DNA of 64,000 bases from Chlorobiaceae bacterium (GTDB lineage Bacteria; Bacteroidota; Chlorobiia; Chlorobiales; Chlorobiaceae), in NCBI GenBank assembly GCA_013334755.1, contig JAAXWX010000004.1:17962-81961 (forward strand), read 5' to 3'. A model generated the notes under the pieces. It worked only from the letters and a program-made list of their open reading frames with translations. It ran no database searches and was not told the origin of the DNA. The position numbers and the translations under genes were made by a program. Below are positions 9,715 through 18,544 of this stretch, piece by piece (position 1 is the first letter of the stretch; every line of letters begins with the position of its first letter).

Positions 9715-10596
9715 ATGGAAATTGCGCCTTTAGTTTTTTTTCTGCAGATCCTTCGTCTTGCCGTTCCCTATGTACTTACCTCTGTCGGCGCAACTTTTTC
9801 GGAGCGGGGTGGTGTGGTTAATCTCGCACTTGAAGGGATGATGCTTGCAGGTGCATTTGGCGCTGCTTTTGGCCAGTACCGGACTGGTTCTGCATGGGTG
9901 GGTATTCTGCTGGCTCTTTTCAGTGGCCTTGGTGTTGCGCTGCTTTTTGCTTTTATCACGGTTACGCTGAAAGCTGATCAGATTGTTGCCGGGATTGCAG
10001 TCAATATCCTTGTTATGGGAGCTACCCGTTTCGGACTTAGCCTTATCTTTGGGAGTTCAATGAATTCTGAGCGGATTGCAGGTTTTGTGGTGCCTTCACT
10101 TGTTTTTGATCCGCTTTTTCTTGCCGCACTGGTTTCAGTCGTTGCTGGTCATCTGGTGCTTTTCAAGACTCCATTCGGGCTGAGGCTTCGTGCAACTGGT
10201 GAAAGCGCTGAAACTGCTGACAGTGCGGGAATCAATGTTGATCGGATGCGCTATTCCGGAGTGCTTGTTTCGGGGGCGCTTGCAGCGCTTGGGGGAGCAT
10301 TTCTTGTTTTCCAGCAGCATACCTTCACGGATAACATGTCGGCCGGTCGGGGTTATATTGCACTTGCAGCCATGATAATCGGCAAATGGAGTCCAGCTGG
10401 AGCTGCTCTTGCAAGTCTCCTTTTTGCAACGACTGAATCTATGGAAATCTGGCTTCAGACAGGCTGGATACCCTCTCAACTGGTGCAGTCACTTCCTTAT
10501 ATCATAACTCTGGTTGTGCTTGCCGGATTTGTCGGCAGGGCTTCTGCTCCCCGGGATGCGGGAATTCCATTTGAGAAAAACCATTACTCAGATTAA
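9715..10596 (+). CDS. ABC transporter permease, sugar/nucleoside (BPD_transp_2) type
   Basis: Inner-membrane permease, 293 residues with about 8-9 hydrophobic segments. The N-terminal pattern ERGGVVNLALEGMMLAGAFGA and the middle GENAETADSAGIN-like stretch (GESAETADSAGINVDRMRY) are those of the YufQ/NupQ-like permeases that pair with a second permease, a double-ATPase and a BMP-type lipoprotein to import nucleosides or simple sugars. None of those partners is adjacent: ppdK is divergent on the left and elbB convergent on the right. The stop overlaps the 3' end of elbB by 9 bases. Partners must be encoded elsewhere or be lost. Family call is firm; substrate is unknown. Confidence 0.85.
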   Translation: MEIAPLVFFLQILRLAVPYVLTSVGATFSERGGVVNLALEGMMLAGAFGAAFGQYRTGSAWVGILLALFSGLGVALLFAFITVTLKADQIVAGIAVNILVMGATRFGLSLIFGSSMNSERIAGFVVPSLVFDPLFLAALVSVVAGHLVLFKTPFGLRLRATGESAETADSAGINVDRMRYSGVLVSGALAALGGAFLVFQQHTFTDNMSAGRGYIALAAMIIGKWSPAGAALASLLFATTESMEIWLQTGWIPSQLVQSLPYIITLVVLAGFVGRASAPRDAGIPFEKNHYSD

Positions 10597-11244
10597 AGTG
10601 AGCACCTCCCCTACCAGTTTATCGATACCGCTTGCGACCTCGCCTATTGTTGCGTCGAGCATGTAGGCCGGAGTGCTTACTACTTTTCCTTTTCTGCTGA
10701 CTACTATATTCCAGACCGGGCAATCGAGATGCCGTGCACCCATTGCTTCGATGTCTGCGGCTGTTTGCGGGTCAGTGCCGATTGTCAATTCTATATGTTC
10801 CTTGCCAAGTATTTTTGCTGCTATTGCTGGTGCAATACAGATAAAGCCAAGAGGTTTACCAGCGTTGTAGAACGATAGTACCGCTGTGGCAACATCTGCG
10901 TTGATTTCACACAAAGCACCTTTGAAAGCATACGTACTCAGGTTTTTTGCTGCGCCATAACCTCCCGGAAGGATAAGAGCATCAAGATCAAGAGATTCGA
11001 TTTCACGAAGATTATTGATGGCACCCCGTGCAATTCGTGCCGATTCGACAAGGACATTGCGAAACTCATTTTGCATTGTTTCACCGGTGTAATGGTTGAT
11101 GACTTGATATTGCATTATTTCAGGTGCCAGACAAACAGCCAGAGCGCCGCCCCTGTCAATGGCAAGCAGGGTCAGCACGGTTTCATGGATCTCCGATCCA
11201 TCAAGAAAGCCGCATCCTGAAAGAAGAACGCCAATTTTTTTCAT
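10588..11244 (-). CDS. elbB: Isoprenoid biosynthesis glyoxalase ElbB (DJ-1/PfpI superfamily)
   Basis: 218-residue protein of the DJ-1/PfpI superfamily, ElbB subgroup. It starts KKIGVLLSGCGFLDGSEIHE, typical of ElbB, and has the nucleophile-elbow cysteine in PLGFICIAPAIAAKIL and the loop ALILPGGYGAAKNLS. ElbB proteins have weak glyoxalase activity on glyoxal-like aldehydes and were named from a link to isoprenoid synthesis; the physiological role is uncertain. Monocistronic, minus strand, 3' end overlapping the ABC permease gene. Confidence 0.9.
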   Translation of the reverse strand: MKKIGVLLSGCGFLDGSEIHETVLTLLAIDRGGALAVCLAPEIMQYQVINHYTGETMQNEFRNVLVESARIARGAINNLREIESLDLDALILPGGYGAAKNLSTYAFKGALCEINADVATAVLSFYNAGKPLGFICIAPAIAAKILGKEHIELTIGTDPQTAADIEAMGARHLDCPVWNIVVSRKGKVVSTPAYMLDATIGEVASGIDKLVGEVLTLI

Positions 11245-11416
11245 GGTTTTGTCTGAGTTGCAGGATTAGTGAAAGCCGATGTGCAGTATGAAAAGGTAAT
11301 CGTTAGCCAAAGAAAAGGCAAGTAAGACGTACCCGGGGGATAATTCTTGCATTCTGTATTGTGAATTTCTGATAGTTCAAGGAATAACGAGATTTCGGGA
11401 GAGAGGCTGGGGGTGG

Positions 11417-11923
11417 TCAGTAGAGCAGAGGTATGAATTTCTTGACACGACGGGCATAGCAGGCATATTCCGGATGACGTTCAGTCAGCCACCGCTCCTC
11501 CATTGAGGCTTTGTAACTGAAGAAGATAACTCCGCAAACCGTCAGGAGAAGATGGGAAAGGCTCATGCTGAAAAACGTCCATCCAGAGGAGGCAAAAAGC
11601 AGGCTGCTGTAAAGGGGGTGTCGAACCACACCATAAATTCCTGTGGTGATGAGCTGGTTATGCCTGATCGGGTAGGGCAGGGGTGTTAGATAGCGCCTGA
11701 TGGAGTATGTACCGAGCGTAATGAATATCAGAGCGCATCCTGAAAACAGATAGAGAATTGTCCATCTGATGAAGGCAATCGCTTTAAACAGATCCGTGCC
11801 GGAAAAGCAGGGGTAAACCGGAAGAGCAACAAAGAGGGTTACAAGCAGAAACTGGATCAAAACAAGGTATTCACCCCGATTTTGCCATGCTAATTTACCT
11901 TTTCGCCTTGTTTCATAATGCAT
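11417..11923 (-). CDS. Isoprenylcysteine methyltransferase-like membrane protein (ICMT/PEMT/NnrU-type)
   Basis: 168 residues, about four hydrophobic segments. The C-terminal half contains LITTGIYGVVRHPLYSSLLF, the RHPxY signature of integral-membrane methyltransferases (ICMT/phospholipid methyltransferase families), followed by the conserved acidic-aromatic tail around EERWLTERHPEYACYARRV that helps bind S-adenosylmethionine. The bacterial substrate is usually unknown. It is divergent from the cysteine hydrolase gene at 12027, sharing a 103-base promoter region. Confidence 0.8.
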   Translation of the reverse strand: MHYETRRKGKLAWQNRGEYLVLIQFLLVTLFVALPVYPCFSGTDLFKAIAFIRWTILYLFSGCALIFITLGTYSIRRYLTPLPYPIRHNQLITTGIYGVVRHPLYSSLLFASSGWTFFSMSLSHLLLTVCGVIFFSYKASMEERWLTERHPEYACYARRVKKFIPLLY

Positions 11924-12026
11924 ACAATGGTCCTGAATAGCTATCTTAAAAGATACGTGCAGGTATTTTTTCTTTTTTATACAATCCCTACTTTCAATCT
12001 AAAGTTTTTTCATTCAAGAGATCATT

Positions 12027-12569
12027 ATGATAACTCCAAAAGATACGTTGTTATTGATTATTGACGTACAGGGCCGACTTGCCAGGAATGTTTTTCAGCC
12101 ATCCGGCCTGGAAACAAATATCAGCAAACTGATCAGAGCATGTCAGATCCTTGATGTGCCGGTGCTGGTGACCGAACAGTATCCGAAAGGCCTTGGAAAT
12201 ACCCTTCAGCAGCTCATGGAGCTGCTGCCTGGCAATATTCCTGTTGAAAAGATTTCATTCAGCTGCTGCGGGGAAGAGGAGTTCATGAAGCGGCTCAGGG
12301 GCTTCAATCGCAGCAACATTCTTATTGCCGGAATTGAAGCCCATGTCTGTGTTTATCAGACGGCGGTTGATCTTGTCGAGTTCGGATACAATGTTCATCT
12401 GGTGACTGATGGCGTTTCGTCAAGAACTGAAGAGAACCGGCTTCTCGGTATCCGTTGTATTGAAAAAGCTGGGGCAACGCTCACCAGTACCGAAATGGCT
12501 GTTTTTGAACTGTTGCGTGTGGCTGATGGTGAGCGGTTCAAGGCAATTTCAGGAATCGTGAAGGAGTAG
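12027..12569 (+). CDS. Isochorismatase-like cysteine hydrolase
   Basis: 180-residue isochorismatase-superfamily hydrolase of the YcaC type. The catalytic triad can be placed: Asp in LLLIIDVQGRLA near the N-terminus, a Lys of the central region (EKISF), and the nucleophile Cys in IAGIEAHVCVYQTA with its cis-peptide neighbourhood. Such enzymes hydrolyse amide or related bonds in small metabolites; YcaC itself has no settled substrate. Single gene; its 3' end faces lpxK 46 bases away. Confidence 0.88.
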   Translation: MITPKDTLLLIIDVQGRLARNVFQPSGLETNISKLIRACQILDVPVLVTEQYPKGLGNTLQQLMELLPGNIPVEKISFSCCGEEEFMKRLRGFNRSNILIAGIEAHVCVYQTAVDLVEFGYNVHLVTDGVSSRTEENRLLGIRCIEKAGATLTSTEMAVFELLRVADGERFKAISGIVKE

Positions 12570-12615
12570 AGGTGCTCAGGGGAAAGTTTGTATGGCTGTT
12601 TATTTTTCCCGGAGC

Positions 12616-13680
12616 TTATTTACCTGCAGCAGCTTTCAGCATGGAGTGGAGCTTTTCTTTTCCTTCGAAAATATCCGTTTCGATTTTAAGATAGTAACAA
12701 GGCCTGGCGGTAATGATATGGATGAGTTCGGGATGTCCAAGCATCCGGAAATAGTCTTTTTCCGTTGTAATCAGGCTTAGTTCTTTTGTGTCAGCTTCGC
12801 GACGTATAGCCTTCAGTTTTTTTGCACTATAGGGTTCATGGTCGCGGAAAAAGCGATATGCCATTATGTTTACTCCCTTTTTTTTGAGGCTTTCCAGAAA
12901 GCTTTCGGGTGAAGAGATCCCGGCAAAGGCAAGAGCTTTTATGTCGTTTGTGGAAGGTGCGTCATCTGAAGAGGTGAATGCACCTGAAAAGCAGACCAGA
13001 TCGCCGTTTGAAAGGCGTGCTTTTATTACTGGCCGGCCAGTTTTTTTTAGTTCTTGTTCGATCATACCTGCTTTTTCTTGATCGCTGACTTTGTTGAGCA
13101 GAATGATGTCAGCTCTTGAGAGATTTTTCAGCGGTTCTCTCATGCGTCCTTCAGGAAGCATTTTTGCGTTGAAAAAGGGCTCGGTCGCATTGACTATTGC
13201 GATATTAAGCTTTCTATCGATTTGACGATGCTGAAAAGCATCGTCGAGGATGATAACTGAGGGAAGTCTCTCAGCAAAATGCTTCGCGAGATATTTTACA
13301 CCATCTTTTCGTTTTTCTGCAACAATGACAATGGCATCGGGGTTGTTCCATGCGAGCATTGCAGTTTCATCACCGGCCTCTCTGCTGTTAAGCAATACCC
13401 TTTGACCGTCGGAAACAAGTTGAACTCCTTTTGACTCTCTTCTGTATCCTCTCGATATGATGGCGGGTTTACAGCCGATAGAGAGATAGTATTTGACAAT
13501 CAAGTCAACGAGAGGTGTTTTTCCTGTTCCTCCAGCAGTAATGTTACCGATTGATACAACAGGAACAGGGGATTTCCATGTTTTGAAAAGATGCCGATCG
13601 AACAGTGTATTGCGAAGCTGCGCGATAAAATGGTAGAAAAGAGTAAAGGGTCTTAGCAGTATGGAGAGTGGATTATGCAT
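12616..13680 (-). CDS. lpxK: Tetraacyldisaccharide 4'-kinase
   Basis: Phosphorylates the 4' position of the lipid A disaccharide precursor at the inner membrane. 354 residues from the ATG at 13680, which lies 2 codons after another possible ATG at 13686; the family N-terminus (NPLSILLRPFTLFYHFIAQLR) starts right there, so the longer upstream frame to 13752 is not used. Walker A is VSIGNITAGGTGKTPLVD and the family motif DDAFQHRQIDRKLNI with its catalytic Asp follows. The start overlaps the end of the DUF374 acyltransferase gene by 8 bases, so the two are translationally coupled. Confidence 0.95.
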   Translation of the reverse strand: MHNPLSILLRPFTLFYHFIAQLRNTLFDRHLFKTWKSPVPVVSIGNITAGGTGKTPLVDLIVKYYLSIGCKPAIISRGYRRESKGVQLVSDGQRVLLNSREAGDETAMLAWNNPDAIVIVAEKRKDGVKYLAKHFAERLPSVIILDDAFQHRQIDRKLNIAIVNATEPFFNAKMLPEGRMREPLKNLSRADIILLNKVSDQEKAGMIEQELKKTGRPVIKARLSNGDLVCFSGAFTSSDDAPSTNDIKALAFAGISSPESFLESLKKKGVNIMAYRFFRDHEPYSAKKLKAIRREADTKELSLITTEKDYFRMLGHPELIHIITARPCYYLKIETDIFEGKEKLHSMLKAAAGK

Positions 13681-14284
13681 GGCCATGCAGGATTGAAAGT
13701 TGCTTTGTATATGATTGCAGTTCATTTTCGTTTTTGAATTCCGGGAGGTCAATCAGGTGGATGTTGACGATGGTTTTACTGAAAGGTTTCGGAATTTCAA
13801 AGTGGTCCCAGCTTTTGAGCTGCCATGCATTTGCGTAGCTGATATCAGCAAAAATTAGAGGATAGTGGTTGATGGAAGCTAACTTCAATGTGCCGAATTT
13901 GAACTGGTTGACCGGTCCGCGCGGCCCGTCAGGTGTAAGGGCGACTATATCGCCTCTTTGAAGGGCACTCTGCATGTTGCGCTTGACGTCATCGCCTCCT
14001 CTCGAGCTTGAACCCCGGATGAGTGAAAAACCAAGCTGTTCAAGAGTGTCAGCAAGAGTACGTCCATCTTCAGACAGGCTTACAACGGATGTAATTTTTT
14101 TTCCGGGAAAGAGTGTTTTGGCAAGAAGCCATCCAGTGATCATTTTACCATGCCAGAAAGTTATAATGGCTCCTTTTTCGGGCAAGGGCAGTTGCATGGG
14201 CGTAACTGATATCCGGAGGCTTGCGTAGAGAAGCTTCAGCGCCTTTGGAATAATATAGCGGGAAATCACCGGAGAGATGGTCAT
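13673..14284 (-). CDS. DUF374 lysophospholipid acyltransferase-family protein
   Basis: 203 residues, LPLAT superfamily, DUF374 branch. Visible motifs are IITFWHGKMITGWLLA (the block-I histidine with an atypical spacing seen in this branch), SEDGRTLADTLEQLGFSLIRGSSSRGG and ALTPDGPRGP, the last being the strongest family mark. Members are presumed to move acyl chains onto a lipid, and they are often found beside lipid A genes. Here it overlaps lpxK, which supports a role in lipid A or envelope lipid assembly (inference). It faces purD across a 179-base divergent promoter region. Confidence 0.88.
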   Translation of the reverse strand: MTISPVISRYIIPKALKLLYASLRISVTPMQLPLPEKGAIITFWHGKMITGWLLAKTLFPGKKITSVVSLSEDGRTLADTLEQLGFSLIRGSSSRGGDDVKRNMQSALQRGDIVALTPDGPRGPVNQFKFGTLKLASINHYPLIFADISYANAWQLKSWDHFEIPKPFSKTIVNIHLIDLPEFKNENELQSYTKQLSILHGHA

Positions 14285-14463
14285 AGGTCTTGAAAATAAA
14301 TGACAATCGATGAACTTGAAGGTACAGGAAAATTTTTTTAATTATTAATTTTATTCTTAGTGCATTATATACAGGCTAAGTGATAAAAAGAGGGGATTAA
14401 TTTAATAATCTGTGCCGATAAACTACAGTGGTCAAATATGGCCAATGCTTTAAAATGAAAGCC

Positions 14464-15771
14464 ATGAATATATTGATTATAGGTAGTGGTGCCCGTGAGC
14501 ATGCCCTTTGCCTGGCAGCATCACAGAGTGAGAGGGTCCAGTTGGTTTTTGTAGCACCTGGTAATGGCGGCACAGCTTTAATGGGAGGAAACGTTCATAA
14601 CGTTTGCCTGAATGCCACTGCACTTGACGACCTCCTTGCGTTTGCCGTGGAAAACGTTATTGATCTGACTATTGTTGGTTCCGAACAGCCGCTTGAGCTT
14701 GGGATTGTTGATCTGTTTCGTAGAGCAGGCAAAAAGATAGTTGGCCCTACAATGGATGCAGCTCGTCTTGAGTCAAGTAAGGTTTTTGCCAAGGAGTTCA
14801 TGCATCGCCACCATATTCCTACTGCGGGATATCATGTTTTCCGTGATGCATCTGCCGCCAATGCCTATGTTGAGTCAACGCAGACTGTGTTTCCACAGGT
14901 GATCAAGGCAAGCGGCTTATGTGCTGGAAAAGGGGTTTTCATTGCACTCGATAAGGAGCAGGCGGTGAATGCAAACAATGCTTTGTTTGAAGAGCGTATT
15001 TTTGGTGATGCAGCAAATGAAGTGGTTATTGAGGATTTTTTACAGGGTCAGGAGGCGAGTATTTTTGCTCTTACGGATGGTATCAGGTACAAGCTGTTTC
15101 TTCCTGCCCAGGATCACAAGCGTATCGGCAATGGCGATACCGGCAAGAATACCGGGGGAATGGGGGCATATGCGCCCGCGCCGCTGGTGACGGATGAGAT
15201 CAGACACAAGGTTGAAGAAAAAATTATCAAGCCGACACTTGCGGGGATGGCTGCAGACGGTTACCCCTACACGGGTTTTTTGTATGTCGGACTGATGATT
15301 GACGATCAAGGGGAACCCTTTGTCGTCGAATACAACGCCCGTCTTGGCGATCCTGAGACACAGGTGGTGCTTCCCCTGATGAAAAGCGACTTTGTTGCAG
15401 CCCTTCAGGCAAGTGTTGACGGCAAACTTGCAGAGGCGCCTTTTGAAATGCACCAGAAATCAGCAACAACGGTTGTAATAGCTTCCGGCGGCTATCCTGA
15501 CCACTATGAATCTGGCAAGGCCATTACTATTGCCGGTGAGCTTTTCACTATGGAGGATTGTCTGCTGTTTCATGCCGGGACCTCTTATGTGGACGGGCGG
15601 CTTACTACAGCCGGCGGAAGGGTTTTTTCGGTTACTGCTCTTGGAAAAACGCTCAAGGAGAGCATCGATAAGGCTTACAAAGCGGTTGAAAAGGTCAGTT
15701 TTGACAGGGCATATTATCGAACAGATATCGGAGCCAAGGCCCTTAATTTTCAGTCAATGGTTGTTTTATGA
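14464..15771 (+). CDS. purD: Phosphoribosylamine-glycine ligase
   Basis: GAR synthetase of purine biosynthesis, an ATP-grasp enzyme joining glycine to phosphoribosylamine. 435 residues from the ATG at 14464 (MNILIIGSGAREHAL, the standard N-terminus); a GTG at 14428 would add 12 unrelated residues. ATP-grasp patches include QVIKASGLCAGKGVFIA, GNGDTGKNTGGMGAYAPAP and VEYNARLGDPETQVVLPL. Its TGA overlaps the ATG of the JAMM peptidase gene (ATGA), so the two are co-translated. Confidence 0.97.
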   Translation: MNILIIGSGAREHALCLAASQSERVQLVFVAPGNGGTALMGGNVHNVCLNATALDDLLAFAVENVIDLTIVGSEQPLELGIVDLFRRAGKKIVGPTMDAARLESSKVFAKEFMHRHHIPTAGYHVFRDASAANAYVESTQTVFPQVIKASGLCAGKGVFIALDKEQAVNANNALFEERIFGDAANEVVIEDFLQGQEASIFALTDGIRYKLFLPAQDHKRIGNGDTGKNTGGMGAYAPAPLVTDEIRHKVEEKIIKPTLAGMAADGYPYTGFLYVGLMIDDQGEPFVVEYNARLGDPETQVVLPLMKSDFVAALQASVDGKLAEAPFEMHQKSATTVVIASGGYPDHYESGKAITIAGELFTMEDCLLFHAGTSYVDGRLTTAGGRVFSVTALGKTLKESIDKAYKAVEKVSFDRAYYRTDIGAKALNFQSMVVL

Positions 15772-16199
15772 AACTACCGCGGCGTCAATTCGAAATTATT
15801 CAGGAGCAGGCGTTTCGGGAATTGCCCTATGAATGTTGCGGCCTGCTTGTCGGAACCCAGAACAGGGACCACAGGGGAAATGTAGAGAACACCGTCTATG
15901 AAGTTGCACCCTGCAGGAACTGCCTCTATTTTGGAAAGGAGCAGGGCTTTGAGATTTCCCATCAGGAGTATCTCGATGTGGAGCGTGAAGCAGGACAGCT
16001 TGGTTATAAAATTATCGGTTCCTATCATTCCCACATCAACTCTCCAGCTCTTCCATCACTGCATGATGTTGATTTTGCTCGTTCAGGCCATACGCTGCTG
16101 ATCATTTCGCTCACGAACGCACAGCCAAAGGAAGTGACAGCATGGTTGAGACGGGAGTCTGGTGGATTTCATCAGGAACAGATTCGTGTTGTTGAGTAG
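15768..16199 (+). CDS. M67-family JAMM/MPN+ metallopeptidase
   Basis: 143-residue prokaryotic JAMM-domain zinc peptidase. All catalytic residues are present: Glu22 in YECCGLLVG, then His87, His89, Ser97 and Asp100 in the HxHx7SxxD pattern (HSHINSPALPSLHD). Bacterial relatives cleave or process ubiquitin-like sulfur carrier proteins (for example Mec with CysO in cysteine synthesis) or trim their C-termini. No sulfur carrier, thiF/moeB or cysM gene lies nearby; instead it starts on the stop of purD. The substrate is therefore open. Confidence 0.9.
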   Translation: MKLPRRQFEIIQEQAFRELPYECCGLLVGTQNRDHRGNVENTVYEVAPCRNCLYFGKEQGFEISHQEYLDVEREAGQLGYKIIGSYHSHINSPALPSLHDVDFARSGHTLLIISLTNAQPKEVTAWLRRESGGFHQEQIRVVE

Positions 16200-16286
16200 T
16201 TTGCCAGGCTCAGGGAACAAAAACTCTTCAAATATTTTGTACATTACCTTTTTTTAAGCTTACCAAGTATTAAACCCCGAAATAAC

Positions 16287-17768
16287 GTGCCAAAGCGGGA
16301 AGATATAAAGTCGATTTTAGTGATTGGTGCTGGTCCGATTGTGATTGGTCAGGCCTGTGAATTTGATTATTCAGGCACACAGGCGTGCCGGGCCCTCAAG
16401 GAGGACGGGTATCGTGTTGTACTGGTGAACAGCAATCCAGCGACCATTATGACTGATATAGAGTTTGCTGATGCCACCTATATTGAGCCGATTACGCCGG
16501 AGTACGTGCAGAAAATTATCGAACGTGAAAAGCCGGATGCGCTTCTTCCAACAATGGGCGGCCAGACTGCCCTGAATATAGCTGTAAGCCTGGCTGAATC
16601 AGGTATTCTTGAACGTAACGGAGTTGAGCTTATCGGTGCAAAGTTACGTGCGATAAGAAAAGCTGAAAATCGTGAGTTTTTCAGCGACGCCATGAAGAAA
16701 ATCGGTCTTGAAATGGCCAAGGGCTTTTTTGTCCGTAATGAAAAAGAGGCGAAAGAGGCACTTGAGGAGATAGGCCTTCCTATCGTTATCCGTCCTTCAT
16801 TTACACTTGGTGGTACCGGAGGTGGTTTTGCCGAAACAAAATCAGATTATTATGAGGCAGTGCGACGGGGGCTTACCGAAAGCCCGATCAGTGAAGTGCT
16901 TGTCGAGGAGTGTTTGATCGGCTGGAAGGAATTTGAACTTGAGGTTATACGTGATTTGGCAGATAATGTCATTATTGTTTGTTCTATCGAAAACTTTGAT
17001 CCAATGGGGGTGCATACTGGCGACAGTATTACCGTTGCTCCGGCCCAGACTCTTACCGACAGGCAGTACCAGGAGCTCAGGGACGCATCGGTCAGGATTA
17101 TCAGGGAGATCGGTGTCGAAACCGGTGGCAGTAATATCCAGTTTGCTATTAATCCCGTGAATGGCCGTATTGTGGTGATCGAGATGAATCCTCGCGTGTC
17201 ACGCAGTTCTGCACTGGCCTCAAAAGCAACCGGTTTTCCGATTGCCAAAGTTGCAGCCAAACTCGCTGTTGGCTATACGCTTGATGAGATACTCAATGAC
17301 ATCACCAAAACAACTCCCGCCAGTTTTGAACCTGCTATCGACTATTGTGTTGTCAAGATTCCTCGCTGGGATTTTGAAAAATTCAAGAATGTGGATGCCC
17401 GTCTCGGTGTGCAGATGAAGTCGGTTGGAGAGGTTATGGCGTTTGGACGAAACTTCAGGGAAGCATTGCAGAAATCACTCCGAGGCCTTGAAATCGGACG
17501 TGCAGGTCTTGGTTCGGATGGCAAGGATGTTATGAATGTTCTGGATATGACTCCGCAGCAGAAAAAGTTTGCCAAAGAGGATATTCTTGAAAAAATCAAA
17601 ATTCCTAAAGCAGATCGATTGTTTTATCTTCGTTATGCCTTTCAGGCCGGAGCAACCGTAGAAGAGGTTCATCAGTCGACCGGTATTGATCCCTGGTTTC
17701 TTGACAACATTCTCCAGATTGTTGAGCTTGAAGAGCAGCTCAGGGAACTGGCCTCCGCAGTAGTTTGA
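16287..17768 (+). CDS. carB: Carbamoyl-phosphate synthase large chain, N-terminal half (split CarB)
   Basis: 493 residues covering the first ATP-grasp unit (carboxyphosphate synthesis) and the oligomerisation domain of CarB, which is normally about 1050-1100 residues. The N-terminus is standard ([21 protein letters not shown]); ATP-grasp marks include [16 protein letters not shown] and [21 protein letters not shown]. The frame ends at TGA 17766-17768 inside what would be the oligomerisation domain, and trpC follows at once, so the second ATP-grasp unit and the MGS-like allosteric domain are not here. Split CarB is known in Aquifex and methanogens, so a separate C-terminal gene elsewhere is expected. 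Start is GTG 16287; no better start upstream. Confidence 0.92.
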   Translation: MPKREDIKSILVIGAGPIVIGQACEFDYSGTQACRALKEDGYRVVLVNSNPATIMTDIEFADATYIEPITPEYVQKIIEREKPDALLPTMGGQTALNIAVSLAESGILERNGVELIGAKLRAIRKAENREFFSDAMKKIGLEMAKGFFVRNEKEAKEALEEIGLPIVIRPSFTLGGTGGGFAETKSDYYEAVRRGLTESPISEVLVEECLIGWKEFELEVIRDLADNVIIVCSIENFDPMGVHTGDSITVAPAQTLTDRQYQELRDASVRIIREIGVETGGSNIQFAINPVNGRIVVIEMNPRVSRSSALASKATGFPIAKVAAKLAVGYTLDEILNDITKTTPASFEPAIDYCVVKIPRWDFEKFKNVDARLGVQMKSVGEVMAFGRNFREALQKSLRGLEIGRAGLGSDGKDVMNVLDMTPQQKKFAKEDILEKIKIPKADRLFYLRYAFQAGATVEEVHQSTGIDPWFLDNILQIVELEEQLRELASAVV

Positions 17769-17773
17769 CCATT

Positions 17774-18544
17774 ATGACCTATCTTAGCAGGATTTTAGAG
17801 GAAAAAAAAAGGGAGATAGAGGAACTTGAAAAAAAGAGGCCTGCACGCCAGTATGATGAGTTGCAGGATTCTCTTTCAGTTACCCGGGATTTTACTGGAG
17901 CACTACGGCGCGCCGAAGGTGGATTAAGGCTTATTGCCGAGATTAAAAAAGCCTCTCCATCAAGAGGACTTATTGTCAGTGATTTTGATCCTCTTGCCAT
18001 TGCAGGGCGTTATAAGGAGCTTGGTGCTGCGGCTTATTCGGTACTGACTGACCGTACCTTTTTTCAAGGCTCAGCTGATTATCTTCAGATGGTTAGCCGT
18101 TCATTTCCTTTACCGGTACTTCGCAAGGATTTCATTATTGATGAGACCCAGATTTTTCAGTCCCGCCTGATCGGAGCTGATGCCATTCTGCTGATTGTTG
18201 CAGCGCTTGATCCCTGTCAGCTTGGTGATTATCTGCAGTTGGCGGAATCCATAGGGCTTCATGTTCTTGTAGAGGTGCATGATCGAAAAGAGCTTGATAC
18301 GGCCGTTGAAATGGGTGCTCTCATAATCGGGGTCAACAATCGGGATCTTAAAGACTTTTCCCTCAAACTTGAGACATCCCTGTCTCTTCGCCCCTTTATT
18401 CCGTCAGACGTTATTGCTGTCTCCGAAAGCGGTATGAAGAGCGCAGCCGATATCGCCCTTATTGAGCAGGCATTGTTTGATGCCGTACTTATAGGTGAGG
18501 GGCTTCATACCAGCCCTGAGCTTAGTGCGATTACCTGGTCATAG
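17774..18544 (+). CDS. trpC: Indole-3-glycerol phosphate synthase
   Basis: Tryptophan biosynthesis: closes carboxyphenylaminodeoxyribulose phosphate to indole-3-glycerol phosphate. 256 residues, a single TIM barrel without a fused TrpF. Catalytic Lys in EIKKASPSRG, second Lys in LPVLRKDFIIDE, then Glu in HVLVEVHDRKEL and the NNRDL and VSESGM phosphate-site loops. ATG at 17774 is 5 bases after the carB stop; a TTG at 17765 overlapping the carB TGA is an alternative. The 3' end overlaps rpe (opposite strand) by 14 bases. Confidence 0.96.
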   Translation: MTYLSRILEEKKREIEELEKKRPARQYDELQDSLSVTRDFTGALRRAEGGLRLIAEIKKASPSRGLIVSDFDPLAIAGRYKELGAAAYSVLTDRTFFQGSADYLQMVSRSFPLPVLRKDFIIDETQIFQSRLIGADAILLIVAALDPCQLGDYLQLAESIGLHVLVEVHDRKELDTAVEMGALIIGVNNRDLKDFSLKLETSLSLRPFIPSDVIAVSESGMKSAADIALIEQALFDAVLIGEGLHTSPELSAITWS

